Shown here: positions 53,898 through 62,224 of the stretch, piece by piece | Layout of the letters: every line of letters starts with the position of its first letter | How positions within the stretch are numbered: position 1 is the stretch's first letter | Assembly: GCF_014779595.1 (NCBI RefSeq) | Contig: NZ_JACXZT010000003.1 | Span: 267,270 to 331,269 of the forward strand | Reading direction: 5' to 3' | Source: Halomonas sp. ML-15 | GTDB lineage: Bacteria; Pseudomonadota; Gammaproteobacteria; Pseudomonadales; Halomonadaceae | Length of the DNA: 64,000 nucleotides | The notes under the pieces: generated by a model | Seen by the model: only the letters and a program-made list of their open reading frames with translations | What the model was told of the DNA's origin: nothing | Databases searched by the model: none | Translations under genes and position numbers: made by a program

Positions 53898-53920
53898 CGC
53901 TTCACGCGAGATGTCAACGG

Positions 53921-53951
53921 ACGCCCGATCCACCCTGAGTGGATCGGGCGT
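53921..53951 (+). terminator. Hairpin terminator after cysS
   Basis: ACGCCCGATCCAC and GTGGATCGGGCGT form a perfect 13-bp stem with a 5-base loop, 23 bases after cysS. A moderate T-rich stretch follows. Confidence 0.75.
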
Positions 53952-53964
53952 CTAGGTTTCTGAG

Positions 53965-53982
53965 TGAGCAATATATTGCTCA
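53965..53982. promoter_or_regulatory. hip operator 1
   Basis: TGAGCAATATATTGCTCA is a perfect 18-bp palindrome of the form TGAGC-N8-GCTCA. The 5-N8-5 layout is that of E. coli HipB operators (TATCC-N8-GGATA). Confidence 0.8.
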
Positions 53983-54005
53983 AAATGGCGCTGATCAGTA
54001 ATTAT

Positions 54006-54023
54006 TGAGTGATATACTGCTCA
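54006..54023. promoter_or_regulatory. hip operator 2
   Basis: TGAGTGATATACTGCTCA matches operator 1 with one arm mismatch. It starts 41 bp after operator 1, about four helical turns, and overlaps the probable -35 region of the hip promoter. Confidence 0.75.
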
Positions 54024-54040
54024 AATCATGGGTTATCTGC

Positions 54041-54046
54041 TATATT
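54041..54046 (+). promoter_or_regulatory. Probable extended -10 element of the hip promoter
   Basis: TGCTATATT is an extended -10 (TGN plus TATATT). A weak -35 (TGCTCA) lies 17 bases upstream inside operator 2. The start of transcription would fall in operator 3, so bound repressor would block it. Confidence 0.5.
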
Positions 54047-54047
54047 T

Positions 54048-54065
54048 TGAGCGCTATATTGCTCA
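54048..54065. promoter_or_regulatory. hip operator 3
   Basis: TGAGCGCTATATTGCTCA, again TGAGC-N8-GCTCA with perfect arms, starts 42 bp after operator 2 and ends 11 bases before the hipA ATG. Confidence 0.78.
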
Positions 54066-54076
54066 TTGAGGGCGTC

Positions 54077-55423
54077 ATGCATCTGACACTTCAGCTCTAT
54101 CTGAATCAGCACTGGCAAGATGTTGCCGAACTCGAACTGCCGGAGCCCGAGCGGGGTATTCGTGGTCGGGCAGGCCTGCGCTATCGGCAGGAATATGCAC
54201 TCGACTGGATGTTTCGAGACGACGAGCATGCCTGCAGTTTGAATCTGCCCGTAGAACTGATGATGACGCATCGTGGTAAGAGCTGGTTCGGCTTCCTGGA
54301 AGATATCATGCCCGCGGGTGCCAGCCGGCGATACTGGGTCGAGCAACTGGGACTGCAGGCGCTACCTGTCGGTGAGCAGGACAGCCGACTGCTTGCCCAG
54401 GGCACCATCGCGCCGGTCGGCAATCTGCGTATCAAGGAGGCCGTGCCGACCCTGCCTGGCGGCTCAGGCTTACGTGAACGGCGCTTCGCGCTGGCCAGCG
54501 TGGTCGAGAGGGATACCGACTTTCTCGAGTACGCCCAGCAGATGGGCGCCGCTTCAGGCGGTGCCACGGGCGCCGGCGGAGAGGCGCCTAAACTGCTGTT
54601 GAGGCGGAGCGCGGATGATGAGGTATGGATCGACACCTGGCAGGACGATCCGCATCAGCGTGATGAGTACTTGCTGGTGAAGTTTCCACGCGGTCGGCGC
54701 AGTCAGGATGACTGCGATATCCTGCGCGCGGAGTATCACTACTATCAGGAGCTAGCGGCGCTGGGGGTCGATACCATCGCCACCGCTGGCATGCGGTTGA
54801 TCGAGGGAGAGCGCTATCCGTCCCTGTGGCTGCCACGCTTCGATACCGAATGGCGCGGGGACCGGCTGGTGCGCCACGGCCTGGAATCCGTCTACTCCCT
54901 GTTCGAGACGTCCGCCGGCAGCCATCTGAATCATTTCCAGGTGATTCGCCGCCTGGTGTCGCGCCTGGAAGATCAGTTTCGTGTGGTTGAGCTGAACGAG
55001 CACTTCGATCGGGAGGCGTTCGTGATCGAGTGGGTGAAGCGCGATCTGATCAATGTGGCGTTCGGTAATTCAGACAACCACGGTCGCAATACCGCCCTTA
55101 TCAAGCGGCCAGAGGGGATCTGGCTGGCGCCGATGTTCGATGTCGCGCCAATGAAGGCGGATCCAGAGGGCATAACGCGCACTACTCGCTGGGGGGCACC
55201 CTTCGAGGAGGGCGGCGAGTACGATTGGTCCGCGATCGCCGCTGCGCTGGACGATCTGATCCCCGCTGAGCGCCTGATGAGCGCGCTGCGCCAGCTGGCC
55301 GCCGAGCTGATGGGGTTGGAGGAGCGGCTACGTCAACGCGGCGTGCCTGAGCGGATTCTCAGCATGCCGGCGGTGGGGCTGGCGTCACTCGACGAGCGCT
55401 TGGTGCGCTGGGGGCTGCAATGA
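54077..55423 (+). CDS. hipA: HipA-family serine/threonine kinase toxin
   Basis: A 448-residue HipA-like kinase. In E. coli HipA phosphorylates glutamyl-tRNA synthetase and causes growth arrest. Visible parts are the N-terminal HipA_N region (SWFGFLEDIMPAGASRR), the glycine-rich ATP loop GAGGEAPKLLLRRS, KFPRGRRSQDDC, and the catalytic FGNSDNHGRNTALI followed by the metal-binding APMFDVAPMK. The ATG at 54077 is used; an in-frame start at 54005 would translate through two operators. It precedes its HipB-like partner, the reverse of E. coli hipBA. Confidence 0.9.
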   Translation: MHLTLQLYLNQHWQDVAELELPEPERGIRGRAGLRYRQEYALDWMFRDDEHACSLNLPVELMMTHRGKSWFGFLEDIMPAGASRRYWVEQLGLQALPVGEQDSRLLAQGTIAPVGNLRIKEAVPTLPGGSGLRERRFALASVVERDTDFLEYAQQMGAASGGATGAGGEAPKLLLRRSADDEVWIDTWQDDPHQRDEYLLVKFPRGRRSQDDCDILRAEYHYYQELAALGVDTIATAGMRLIEGERYPSLWLPRFDTEWRGDRLVRHGLESVYSLFETSAGSHLNHFQVIRRLVSRLEDQFRVVELNEHFDREAFVIEWVKRDLINVAFGNSDNHGRNTALIKRPEGIWLAPMFDVAPMKADPEGITRTTRWGAPFEEGGEYDWSAIAAALDDLIPAERLMSALRQLAAELMGLEERLRQRGVPERILSMPAVGLASLDERLVRWGLQ

Positions 55424-55740
55424 GAGCGGGGCAAAAGGACCGTGAAGGGCAGCTGCTGGCGGCGCTGCGCTGCCTGCTTGCCGGCGAGATAAGTGAAGGG
55501 CAGCTGCTGCGCAAGCTGCGTCGTGAGGTGCTGGGCCTGTCGCAGCAGGAGTACGCCAGCCTGGTGGGCGTAAGCCGCCGCACCCTCTCCGACATGGAGG
55601 GTGACAGAGGCAATGTGTCACTGGCGGTGATGAATCGCGTCTTCCGCCCCCTCGGCCTGCGGGTGGGACTGCTACCGCGGCAAACGGCGCTGCTGCATGA
55701 GGCGCTGGAGGCTGCGCAGGCGTCGCCACGCGATGCATGA
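55420..55740 (+). CDS. hipB: HipB-like XRE-family antitoxin and repressor
   Basis: A 106-residue protein with a Cro/C1 helix-turn-helix at about residues 36-85 (LRREVLGLSQQEYASLVGVS, RRTLSDMEGDRGNVSLAVMN). It overlaps hipA by four bases (ATGA), indicating coupled translation. By analogy with HipB it would bind the three upstream palindromes and neutralise HipA. An N-terminal extension of about 35 residues before the HTH is longer than in E. coli HipB. Confidence 0.82.
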   Translation: MRAGQKDREGQLLAALRCLLAGEISEGQLLRKLRREVLGLSQQEYASLVGVSRRTLSDMEGDRGNVSLAVMNRVFRPLGLRVGLLPRQTALLHEALEAAQASPRDA

Positions 55741-55778
55741 CACGATAGCGCCCAGCCCGCTGTCGTGTGGGGCGCGGT

Positions 55779-55829
55779 TTGACAGCATCTCCATCTATTC
55801 ACTAGCCTATTTATCATGATAAATAGGCT
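55779..55829 (+). promoter_or_regulatory. Promoter region with a 26-bp perfect palindrome
   Basis: A consensus -35 TTGACA (55779-55784) is followed by a palindrome at 55804-55829 whose half is AGCCTATTTATCA, with no loop. The palindrome covers the expected -10 site and lies 35 bases before the ATG at 55865. This looks like a repressor operator; it could also terminate the hip transcript. Confidence 0.55.
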
Positions 55830-55864
55830 GGCGCTTCGTAGCCAGCTCCCACCAGGACGACAAC

Positions 55865-57151
55865 ATGAGTCTCACCTACCAACAGGCCGGCGAGCTAACC
55901 TGGCAGTGGCTGGAGCAGATCGCCCAGGTCAGCGAGACCGATGATCCGGACTGCAATGGCGTCACCCGGCTGTGCGCCACCCGCGAGCACCGCGAGGCGC
56001 TGGAGATGCTGAGCGGCTGGATGGGGGACGCCGGTATGACGGTGCGCAGCGACAACGGCGCCAACCTGATCGGCCGCTATGCCAGTGCCAACCCCGACGC
56101 TCGCACACTGCTCCTCGGCTCCCACCAGGACAGCGTGCCCCATGGTGGTAAATACGACGGCATCATGGGCGTTCTGCTGCCCCTGGCGTTGGTCCACTAC
56201 CTCGATCATCACGCCATTGCGCTGCCGTTTCACCTCGATGTGGTGGCTTTTAGTGACGAGGAGGGTACCCGTTTCGGCTCGACGCTGCTTGGCTCCAAGG
56301 TGCTGGCCGGTGGCTTTGAGCCGGCCATGCTCGACGCCCAGGACGACCAGGGGGTGACCCTACGCCAGGCGCTGATCGACTTCGGCTGTGACCCGGAGCG
56401 TATCGCCAACGACCGCTATCCGCCGGGCGACGTACTGGGGTTCGTCGAGGTGCATATCGAGCAGGGCCCGCAGCTCGAGGCCGAGGGGCTGCCGATCGGC
56501 GTGGTCAGCGCGATCACCGGCATCGAGCGTCATAAGTTGAGCCTGCACGGTCAGGCGGGTCATGCCGGCACGGTGCCGATGCATCTGCGCCAGGATGCGC
56601 TGGTGGGCGCCGCCCGGGTGATCGGCCTAGTCGATGAGCTGTGCAAGGAGACGGATGAGCTGGTCGGCGTGGTGGGCAAGATCGGCAATTCACCCAACGG
56701 CGTCAATGTGATTCCGCAGCGCACCGATCTCACCATCGAGCTGCGTTCCCCCGACGATGCCACGCGGCTGGCTGCCCGCGAGACCCTGCTGGCGCGCATC
56801 GATGCCACGCTCGCTGGGCTCGATCTGCGCCTCGACCAGCAGCTGATCTATGAACAGGCCGCAGTGCAGTGCTCTGCCACTCTGGTGCGGCGCCTCGAGG
56901 CGGCGGTGGCGGCCAGTGGCGTGACTACCCGCACCCTGTTCAGCGGCGCTGGCCACGATGGCCTGGCGATGCAGGCGCTGTGCGATATCGGCATGCTGTT
57001 CCTGCGCTGCGAGCGGGGCATCAGCCACCACCCCGATGAAGCCATCCAGCCCAGTGACCTCGGCGTGGCGCTGGAGGTACTGGCGCGCTTCGTGACCGAC
57101 CTGGCCGAGGATGAGTGTCGATCGCCCGGCGCTCAGGGCGCTTCCACATAA
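55865..57151 (+). CDS. M20-family amidohydrolase, allantoate amidohydrolase / N-carbamoyl-L-amino-acid hydrolase type
   Basis: A 428-residue zinc-dependent hydrolase of the AllC/HyuC group. Metal ligands appear in order: GSHQDSVPHGGKYDGIMGV (His, Asp), VAFSDEEGTRFGSTLLGS (Glu), FVEVHIEQGPQLEAEGLPIG (His) and GISHHPDEAI (His). A lid domain for dimerisation covers about 210-325 (HGQAGHAGTVPM). It releases ammonia from ureido groups, either in purine breakdown (allantoate) or from N-carbamoyl amino acids. No other purine genes are near, so the substrate is open. Confidence 0.85.
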   Translation: MSLTYQQAGELTWQWLEQIAQVSETDDPDCNGVTRLCATREHREALEMLSGWMGDAGMTVRSDNGANLIGRYASANPDARTLLLGSHQDSVPHGGKYDGIMGVLLPLALVHYLDHHAIALPFHLDVVAFSDEEGTRFGSTLLGSKVLAGGFEPAMLDAQDDQGVTLRQALIDFGCDPERIANDRYPPGDVLGFVEVHIEQGPQLEAEGLPIGVVSAITGIERHKLSLHGQAGHAGTVPMHLRQDALVGAARVIGLVDELCKETDELVGVVGKIGNSPNGVNVIPQRTDLTIELRSPDDATRLAARETLLARIDATLAGLDLRLDQQLIYEQAAVQCSATLVRRLEAAVAASGVTTRTLFSGAGHDGLAMQALCDIGMLFLRCERGISHHPDEAIQPSDLGVALEVLARFVTDLAEDECRSPGAQGAST

Positions 57152-57173
57152 GCGGTGGTGTTGCCCCGCGTGA

Positions 57174-58181
57174 CTAGCCGCAGGAGAGCCGAGTGCATGG
57201 CGGCAGCGGAATGCGCCGCGGCCAGTCGTCGGCGACGACAAACAGCCGCCGCCAGCCAGCGGCGCCGTGCAGCATCACCGGCAGCGGCGCGGAGCCCGCC
57301 GCAAAGTGCTCGCGGATATGGCTATCCAGCTCGGTCAGCGGCAGCAGTTGATCGAAGGCGGGCGGCGCTAGCCAGTGGGGCTTGCTGAGCCAGGCGCCGC
57401 GGGTGTTGGCATCGAGCCGCTGCCGGAAGGCGGCCCACGCAGAGGCCGGCAGCCACTGGCCGCGCAGATGGGCGCTGGTTGCCTCGCGGGGGGCGGCGAC
57501 GGCAGAGGCATCGGCTGCCTGTGAAGAGTTCAGGGGGTAGAAGAGCGCGCCGGGAATCGCCAGGCGCTGTTCGATACCGACTGCCAGGGCGAGCTCGACC
57601 AGATCCGCTGAGCCGAGCAGTTGAGCGAGGGTTTCGGCATCGCTGATGCGGTTGAGCAGCGGCAGCTGGTGGTCATGCAGGTGCTGTCGCTTGACCGCCA
57701 GGCTGTCGACGCAGCCGGGACCGATCCAGCGCGCCTGGCTATCGGCGCCGCCGGGGCCTTCCAGCAGGCCAAGGTAGAACTTGATGGCCACCTCGAGATG
57801 CACTAAACGCCCGTCATCGCGACGCTGGTAGATCAGGTCGAGCTCGCCCAGGGTGCGCTTGTCGCGTTCGATGCGGCAGTTGTGGGCGATCAGGCGGGTG
57901 CCCGGGGCAGTCGCCAGCAGGTGCTGCCAGAGCCGCTCATGGTAGTGGCCGAGGCGGCCGCCGACGCTATTGCCAATGCGTTGCTCCAGCGCTTGGGGAG
58001 CGTGCTGCTGGGCGTCGAGATACGCCGTGAGGGCTGCGTCGGAAAGGCCGAGCTCCTCCTGCGACGGCCGCCCGGGCCATGGCATTGCCAGCAGGTCGGG
58101 GGCGGTGATCAGCCAAGCCAGGTCGCGTACCAGGGGGTGGGTGTAGCGTGCGATAAGGCGTTGATCATCCGTCTGGCACAT
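57174..58181 (-). CDS. DUF1853 family protein
   Basis: A 335-residue protein of unknown function. It matches the DUF1853 family by length and by LVRDLAWLITAPDLLAMPWP near the N-terminus and ELDLIYQRRDDGRLVHLEVA and IKFYLG in the middle. The ELDLI..HLEVAIKF pattern resembles a restriction-endonuclease-like fold active site (Asp, Glu, Lys), which is a speculation from the motif. ATG at 58181 has AAGGAAG ahead. It is divergent from osmF with 55 bases between. Confidence 0.75.
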   Translation of the reverse strand: MCQTDDQRLIARYTHPLVRDLAWLITAPDLLAMPWPGRPSQEELGLSDAALTAYLDAQQHAPQALEQRIGNSVGGRLGHYHERLWQHLLATAPGTRLIAHNCRIERDKRTLGELDLIYQRRDDGRLVHLEVAIKFYLGLLEGPGGADSQARWIGPGCVDSLAVKRQHLHDHQLPLLNRISDAETLAQLLGSADLVELALAVGIEQRLAIPGALFYPLNSSQAADASAVAAPREATSAHLRGQWLPASAWAAFRQRLDANTRGAWLSKPHWLAPPAFDQLLPLTELDSHIREHFAAGSAPLPVMLHGAAGWRRLFVVADDWPRRIPLPPCTRLSCG

Positions 58182-58236
58182 GCGGCTAGCTTCCTTAATA
58201 CTGAGCCCACACCTATTTGACACCGGAGCGGTTGCA

Positions 58237-59145
58237 ATGAACAGGACCTTGACGTGGATGAGTGCCGTACTGGCCGGCGGCTTGCTGAGCCTGGGCAGCG
58301 CCCAGGCCGACGATCCCGTGGTGGTGTCGTCGAAGATCGATACCGAAGGCTCCGTGCTTGGCCAGTTGATCCTGCTCAGTCTGGAGCGGGCCGGCATCGA
58401 GGTCGAGGATCGCACCCAGCTGGGTGGCACCAGCATCGTACGCGAGGCGATCATCGCTGGCGAGATCGACATCTATCCCGAGTATACCGGTAACGGGGCC
58501 TTCTTCTTCGACATGGCCGACAGCGACCTGTGGCGGGATGCGGAGGCGGCCCATGGCGAAGTGGCGGCGCTGGACCTGGATCGCAACGGCCTGGTATGGC
58601 TGACACCCGCCAATGCCAACAATACCTGGGCGATGAGCGTACGCGGCGATGTGGCCCGCGAGCACGGCCTCGAGACCCTCGAGGACCTGGCCGACTACCT
58701 GGCCGACGGCGGTGAGTTCATCTTTGCCGCCAGCGCCGAGTTCGTCGAGTCCGAGGCGGCGCTGCCGGCCTTCCAGGAGGCCTACGGCTTCGAGCTGAGT
58801 TCCGACCAGCTGGTGGTGCTGTCGGGGGGCAACACCGCTGCCACCCTGCGTGCCGCCGCGCTGCAGACCAACGGCGTCAATGCCGCCATGGCCTACGGGA
58901 CCGATGGCGGGCTCAATGCGCTGGATATCAAGGTGCTCGAGGATACCTTGGCGGTTCAGCCGGTCTATCAGCCGGCGCCGCTTATCCGCCAGGAGGTGCT
59001 CGAGGTTTACCCGCAGATCGAGTCGCTGCTGACACCGCTCTTCGAGGCCCTCGACCTGGAGACCCTGCAGCGCCTCAACGGTGACGTGGCGGTCGAAGGC
59101 GCCGATCCACGCCAGGTCGCCAGTGAGTTTCTCGACGGTCTCTGA
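58237..59145 (+). CDS. osmF: Osmoprotectant ABC transporter substrate-binding protein (OsmF/YehZ-like)
   Basis: A 302-residue periplasmic protein with a Sec signal peptide ending at AQA (about residue 24). The mature part starts DDPVVVSSKIDTEGSVLGQL and contains EIDIYPEYTGNGAFFF, a hallmark of glycine-betaine/choline type binding proteins. The gene order binding protein, permease, ATPase, permease equals E. coli yehZYXW. ATG at 58237 has CGGAGCGGTTGCA ahead. The ligand is likely betaine or a related compatible solute. Confidence 0.88.
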   Translation: MNRTLTWMSAVLAGGLLSLGSAQADDPVVVSSKIDTEGSVLGQLILLSLERAGIEVEDRTQLGGTSIVREAIIAGEIDIYPEYTGNGAFFFDMADSDLWRDAEAAHGEVAALDLDRNGLVWLTPANANNTWAMSVRGDVAREHGLETLEDLADYLADGGEFIFAASAEFVESEAALPAFQEAYGFELSSDQLVVLSGGNTAATLRAAALQTNGVNAAMAYGTDGGLNALDIKVLEDTLAVQPVYQPAPLIRQEVLEVYPQIESLLTPLFEALDLETLQRLNGDVAVEGADPRQVASEFLDGL

Positions 59146-59150
59146 GCGAC

Positions 59151-60350
59151 GTGGGTAATGTAAACACGGCACCGCCAGCCACGGCACCCAATCCGGTGCT
59201 GCTGGTGCTCATGGTACTGGCCGCGACGGTAGCGCTCGGCTTGCCACTGGTCAGTGTGCAGCCCAACCGCATCATGCCCGGTGAAGGCCTGACGCTGTGG
59301 TCGCTGGGCGGGCCGCTGGCGCTGGCCGCGGTGCTGCTCCTCCTCGCCGCCCTGGCTTGGCTGGCGTGGCGACCCACACGGCGTGCATTGACGCTGTCCC
59401 TGGTGCTGGTGGGCCTGTGTCTGGCGCTGCTGCCGTGGGCGCTGGTGGCGGTGGCCGCCGAGCAGCTCGAGCCTGGCATGACCTCGGCTCGGATAGGGCT
59501 GGGCGCCGGCTGGTGGGCACTGCTGTTCGTGCTGCTGCTGGCGCTGCTGGAGTTGCTCAACCGCCTGGCGCTGGCGCCGCTGCTGCGCTGGGGGCTGACG
59601 CTGGCCCTGGCCTTGTCGCTATTCGCCGCCTTGATGAGTGGCGGGCTCGACAGCCTGGCGCTGATGCGCGAGTACCACGGCCGCAGTGCGGCCTTCCATG
59701 CCGCGCTACGTTATCACCTGCTGCTGGTGGCCGCGGTGGTGGGCGTCAGTCTGCTGCTGGCGGCGACGCTGGCGCTGGCCATGCGCCGCTGGTCGGGGTT
59801 GCGGCGGGGGACCTTCAGCGTCCTCAGCGTGCTGCAGACGATTCCCAGCCTGGCGCTGTTCGGGCTGCTGTTGGCGCCGCTGGCTTATCTCGCCGCACGC
59901 TTTACCTGGCTGGGGGACCTGGGGATTCGCGGCATCGGCTGGGCGCCGGCGTTTATCGCCCTGGTCGCCTATAGCCTGCTGCCGATGACCCGCAACGCCT
60001 ACGTGGCCCTCGATGAGGTGGCCTCCGAGGTCACCGATGCCGCCCGCGGCATGGGCATGAGCCCTGGGCAGGTATTCTGGCAGGTGAGACTGCCGCTGGC
60101 GCTGCCGGTGATGCTGGAGGGGATTCGCATCACCGCGGTTCAGGCCATCGGCCTGGCCGCCGTGGCAGCGCTGATCGGCGCCGGCGGGCTGGGGACCTTT
60201 ATCTTCCAGGGCCTGGGACAGGCGGCGATGGATCTGGTGCTGCTGGGGGCCTTGCCGATCATTCTTATCGCGCTGCTGGTGGATGGGCTATTCAGTGCCC
60301 TGGCCGAGCAGCTGCGCCGCGCTCAAGGAAGGGGAGACGCCCATGGCTGA
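59151..60350 (+). CDS. yehY: Osmoprotectant ABC transporter permease (YehY-like)
   Basis: A 399-residue membrane protein. The N-terminal half has several extra hydrophobic segments and the C-terminal half is a standard permease domain with EVTDAARGMGMSPGQVFWQV and RLPLALPVMLEGIRI, the ATPase-contact loop. The long form distinguishes YehY from YehW. The start is GTG at 59151, five bases after the osmF stop, with no better ATG in reach. It overlaps the ATPase gene by eight bases. Confidence 0.86.
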   Translation: MGNVNTAPPATAPNPVLLVLMVLAATVALGLPLVSVQPNRIMPGEGLTLWSLGGPLALAAVLLLLAALAWLAWRPTRRALTLSLVLVGLCLALLPWALVAVAAEQLEPGMTSARIGLGAGWWALLFVLLLALLELLNRLALAPLLRWGLTLALALSLFAALMSGGLDSLALMREYHGRSAAFHAALRYHLLLVAAVVGVSLLLAATLALAMRRWSGLRRGTFSVLSVLQTIPSLALFGLLLAPLAYLAARFTWLGDLGIRGIGWAPAFIALVAYSLLPMTRNAYVALDEVASEVTDAARGMGMSPGQVFWQVRLPLALPVMLEGIRITAVQAIGLAAVAALIGAGGLGTFIFQGLGQAAMDLVLLGALPIILIALLVDGLFSALAEQLRRAQGRGDAHG

Positions 60351-61335
60351 TCGGGACGCAAGCGCGCCGATCATCATCGAACTCGATGCGGTCACCAAGC
60401 GCTTCGGCGATGCCACTGCGGTGGACGCCATCACGCTGGCCATTCCCCGCGGTGAGCTCTGTGTGCTGGTGGGGACCTCCGGCTGCGGCAAGTCGACCAC
60501 CCTGCGCATGATCAATCGCCTGATCGAGCACAGTGCCGGGCAGATTCGCATCGACGGCCAGCAGATTCGCGAGGTCGACGAGCAGCGTCTGCGCCGCCGG
60601 ATCGGCTACGCCATCCAGAGTACCGGGCTCTTTCCCCACTGGACGGTGGCACGCAATATCGGTCTGGTGCCACGACTGCTGCGCTGGCCGGCGGCGCGCA
60701 TCGCCGCCAGGGTCAGCGAGCTGCTGGCACTGCTCGGGCTCGACGAGGGCGAGTTCGCAGGTAAATACCCCCACCAGCTCTCCGGCGGCCAGGCGCAGCG
60801 TGTCGGGGTGGCCCGCGCGCTGGCCGCGGACCCCGAGATCTTGCTGATGGACGAGCCCTTCGGCGCGCTGGATCCGATCACCCGCGAGAGTCTGCAGGAT
60901 GAGCTGCTGCGCCTCCAGGCGCGGCTGCACAAGACCATCGTCTTCGTCACCCATGATATGGACGAGGCGCTCAAGATGGCCGATCGCATCGTGGTGATGG
61001 ATGAAGGGCGCATCGTCCAGCAGGGCAGTGCCGCTGAACTACTGCGGGCGCCGGCCAATGCCTTTGTCGAGTCGCTGCTGGGTGGTCGCGATCGCGGCCT
61101 CAAGCACGCCGCCCTGACCCGGGTAGCCGAGCGCATGCGTCCGCTAACCGACGCCCAGCGCGGTGGTCAGGCGCTGGAGGCGCTGAGCGTTGCCGCCGAC
61201 GACAGCCTGCGCCAGGCGCTGTCGTTGATGCTGTGGCACGGCGTCGATAGCCTGCTGGTCAACGATGCGGAAGGGCAGCTGGTCGGCAGCCTCTTGCTGC
61301 AGGACGCCGTGATTCAGCGGAATACCACGCCATGA
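60343..61335 (+). CDS. yehX: Osmoprotectant ABC transporter ATPase (YehX-like)
   Basis: A 330-residue ATPase. Walker A is GTSGCGKSTT, the Q loop is in GYAIQSTGLFPHWTV, the signature is LSGGQAQRVGVARAL, and Walker B is ILLMDEPFGALDP. A C-terminal extension of about 90 residues includes a CBS-like stretch (ALSLMLWHGVDSLLVNDAEG). The ATG at 60343 follows AAGGAAGGGGAGACGCCC. The protein overlaps the next gene by four bases. Confidence 0.92.
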   Translation: MADRDASAPIIIELDAVTKRFGDATAVDAITLAIPRGELCVLVGTSGCGKSTTLRMINRLIEHSAGQIRIDGQQIREVDEQRLRRRIGYAIQSTGLFPHWTVARNIGLVPRLLRWPAARIAARVSELLALLGLDEGEFAGKYPHQLSGGQAQRVGVARALAADPEILLMDEPFGALDPITRESLQDELLRLQARLHKTIVFVTHDMDEALKMADRIVVMDEGRIVQQGSAAELLRAPANAFVESLLGGRDRGLKHAALTRVAERMRPLTDAQRGGQALEALSVAADDSLRQALSLMLWHGVDSLLVNDAEGQLVGSLLLQDAVIQRNTTP

Positions 61336-62051
61336 GCGGGGTGCATCGCTTGAGGACGCCGCTGGCCTGGGCGCTGCTGCTGGTGACCTTGATGCTGCTG
61401 ATGCCGCAGCTGGAGGGGGTGTTTCGGCTCATCGCCCCGGATAACCGCACCCTGATCTATCAGCGCGACAGCTTCGCCAGCCTGGTGGTCAACCATCTCA
61501 TGCTGGTCGGGGTCGCCTCGCTGTGCGCCATTGTCGTGGGCATGGGCGCGGCGATCCTGGTCACCCGCCAATGGGGGCGTGACTTCCTGCCGCTGGTCGG
61601 TCAGCTGGCGTCGATCGGTCAGACCTTCCCGCCGGTGGCCGTGCTGGCGCTGGCGGTGCCGGTGCTCGGCTTCGGCAGCACGCCGACCATCGTCGCGCTG
61701 GTGCTCTACGGGCTGTTGCCGATCGTGCGCAATACCCTGGTCGGGATTCAGGGCATCAACCCGGGGGTGATGGAGTCGGCCCGCGGTATGGGCATGTCGG
61801 GGCGCCAGATTCTGTGGCAGGTGGAGCTGCCGCTGGCTCGGCCGGTGATCCTGGCCGGTATCCGCACCTCGGTCACCATCAATATCGCCACTGCGGCGAT
61901 CGGCTCGACCATCGGCGCACGCACCCTGGGCGATCCCATCATAGCCGGCATCGTCAACGGCAATACGGCGTTTATTCTGCAAGGGGCGCTGCTTATCGCG
62001 CTGCTGGCGCTGTGCGTGGACAGCCTGTTCGAGCGGCTGCAGTTACGTTAA
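61332..62051 (+). CDS. yehW: Osmoprotectant ABC transporter permease (YehW-like)
   Basis: A 239-residue permease with about five or six membrane segments and the coupling loop VMESARGMGMSGRQILWQVE, then LPLARPVILAGIRTSVTINI. It is the shorter permease of the operon and closes it. ATGA overlap with the ATPase gene indicates coupling. Confidence 0.9.
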   Translation: MSGVHRLRTPLAWALLLVTLMLLMPQLEGVFRLIAPDNRTLIYQRDSFASLVVNHLMLVGVASLCAIVVGMGAAILVTRQWGRDFLPLVGQLASIGQTFPPVAVLALAVPVLGFGSTPTIVALVLYGLLPIVRNTLVGIQGINPGVMESARGMGMSGRQILWQVELPLARPVILAGIRTSVTINIATAAIGSTIGARTLGDPIIAGIVNGNTAFILQGALLIALLALCVDSLFERLQLR

Positions 62052-62182
62052 CCCCCGCTATTGGCAACCCTTCATCATATGCCTCGACTGTCAGTTACTT
62101 GGCAAGAATGTCGGCAACAAAAGATGGGCTATTTATAAGATATATATGAATTAAATATTGCTAATTTTCTCTTTCCTAGTCG

Positions 62183-62201
62183 ATGCGCCATTCAGGCGCA
62201 T
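62183..62201 (+). other. Leader hairpin before the chemoreceptor gene
   Basis: ATGCGCC-ATTCA-GGCGCAT forms a 7-bp hairpin 23 bases before the start codon. The preceding 100 bases (62080-62180) are unusually AT-rich for this window and must contain the promoter; I saw no good sigma-28 match there. Confidence 0.45.
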
Positions 62202-62224
62202 GGGGAATAGGTGGAGATAGTTCA

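Noticed and set aside
54005..54076. Extended start of hipA
   Set aside because: The added 24 codons would be read through operators 2 and 3 and the probable transcription start; the conserved protein begins at 54077.
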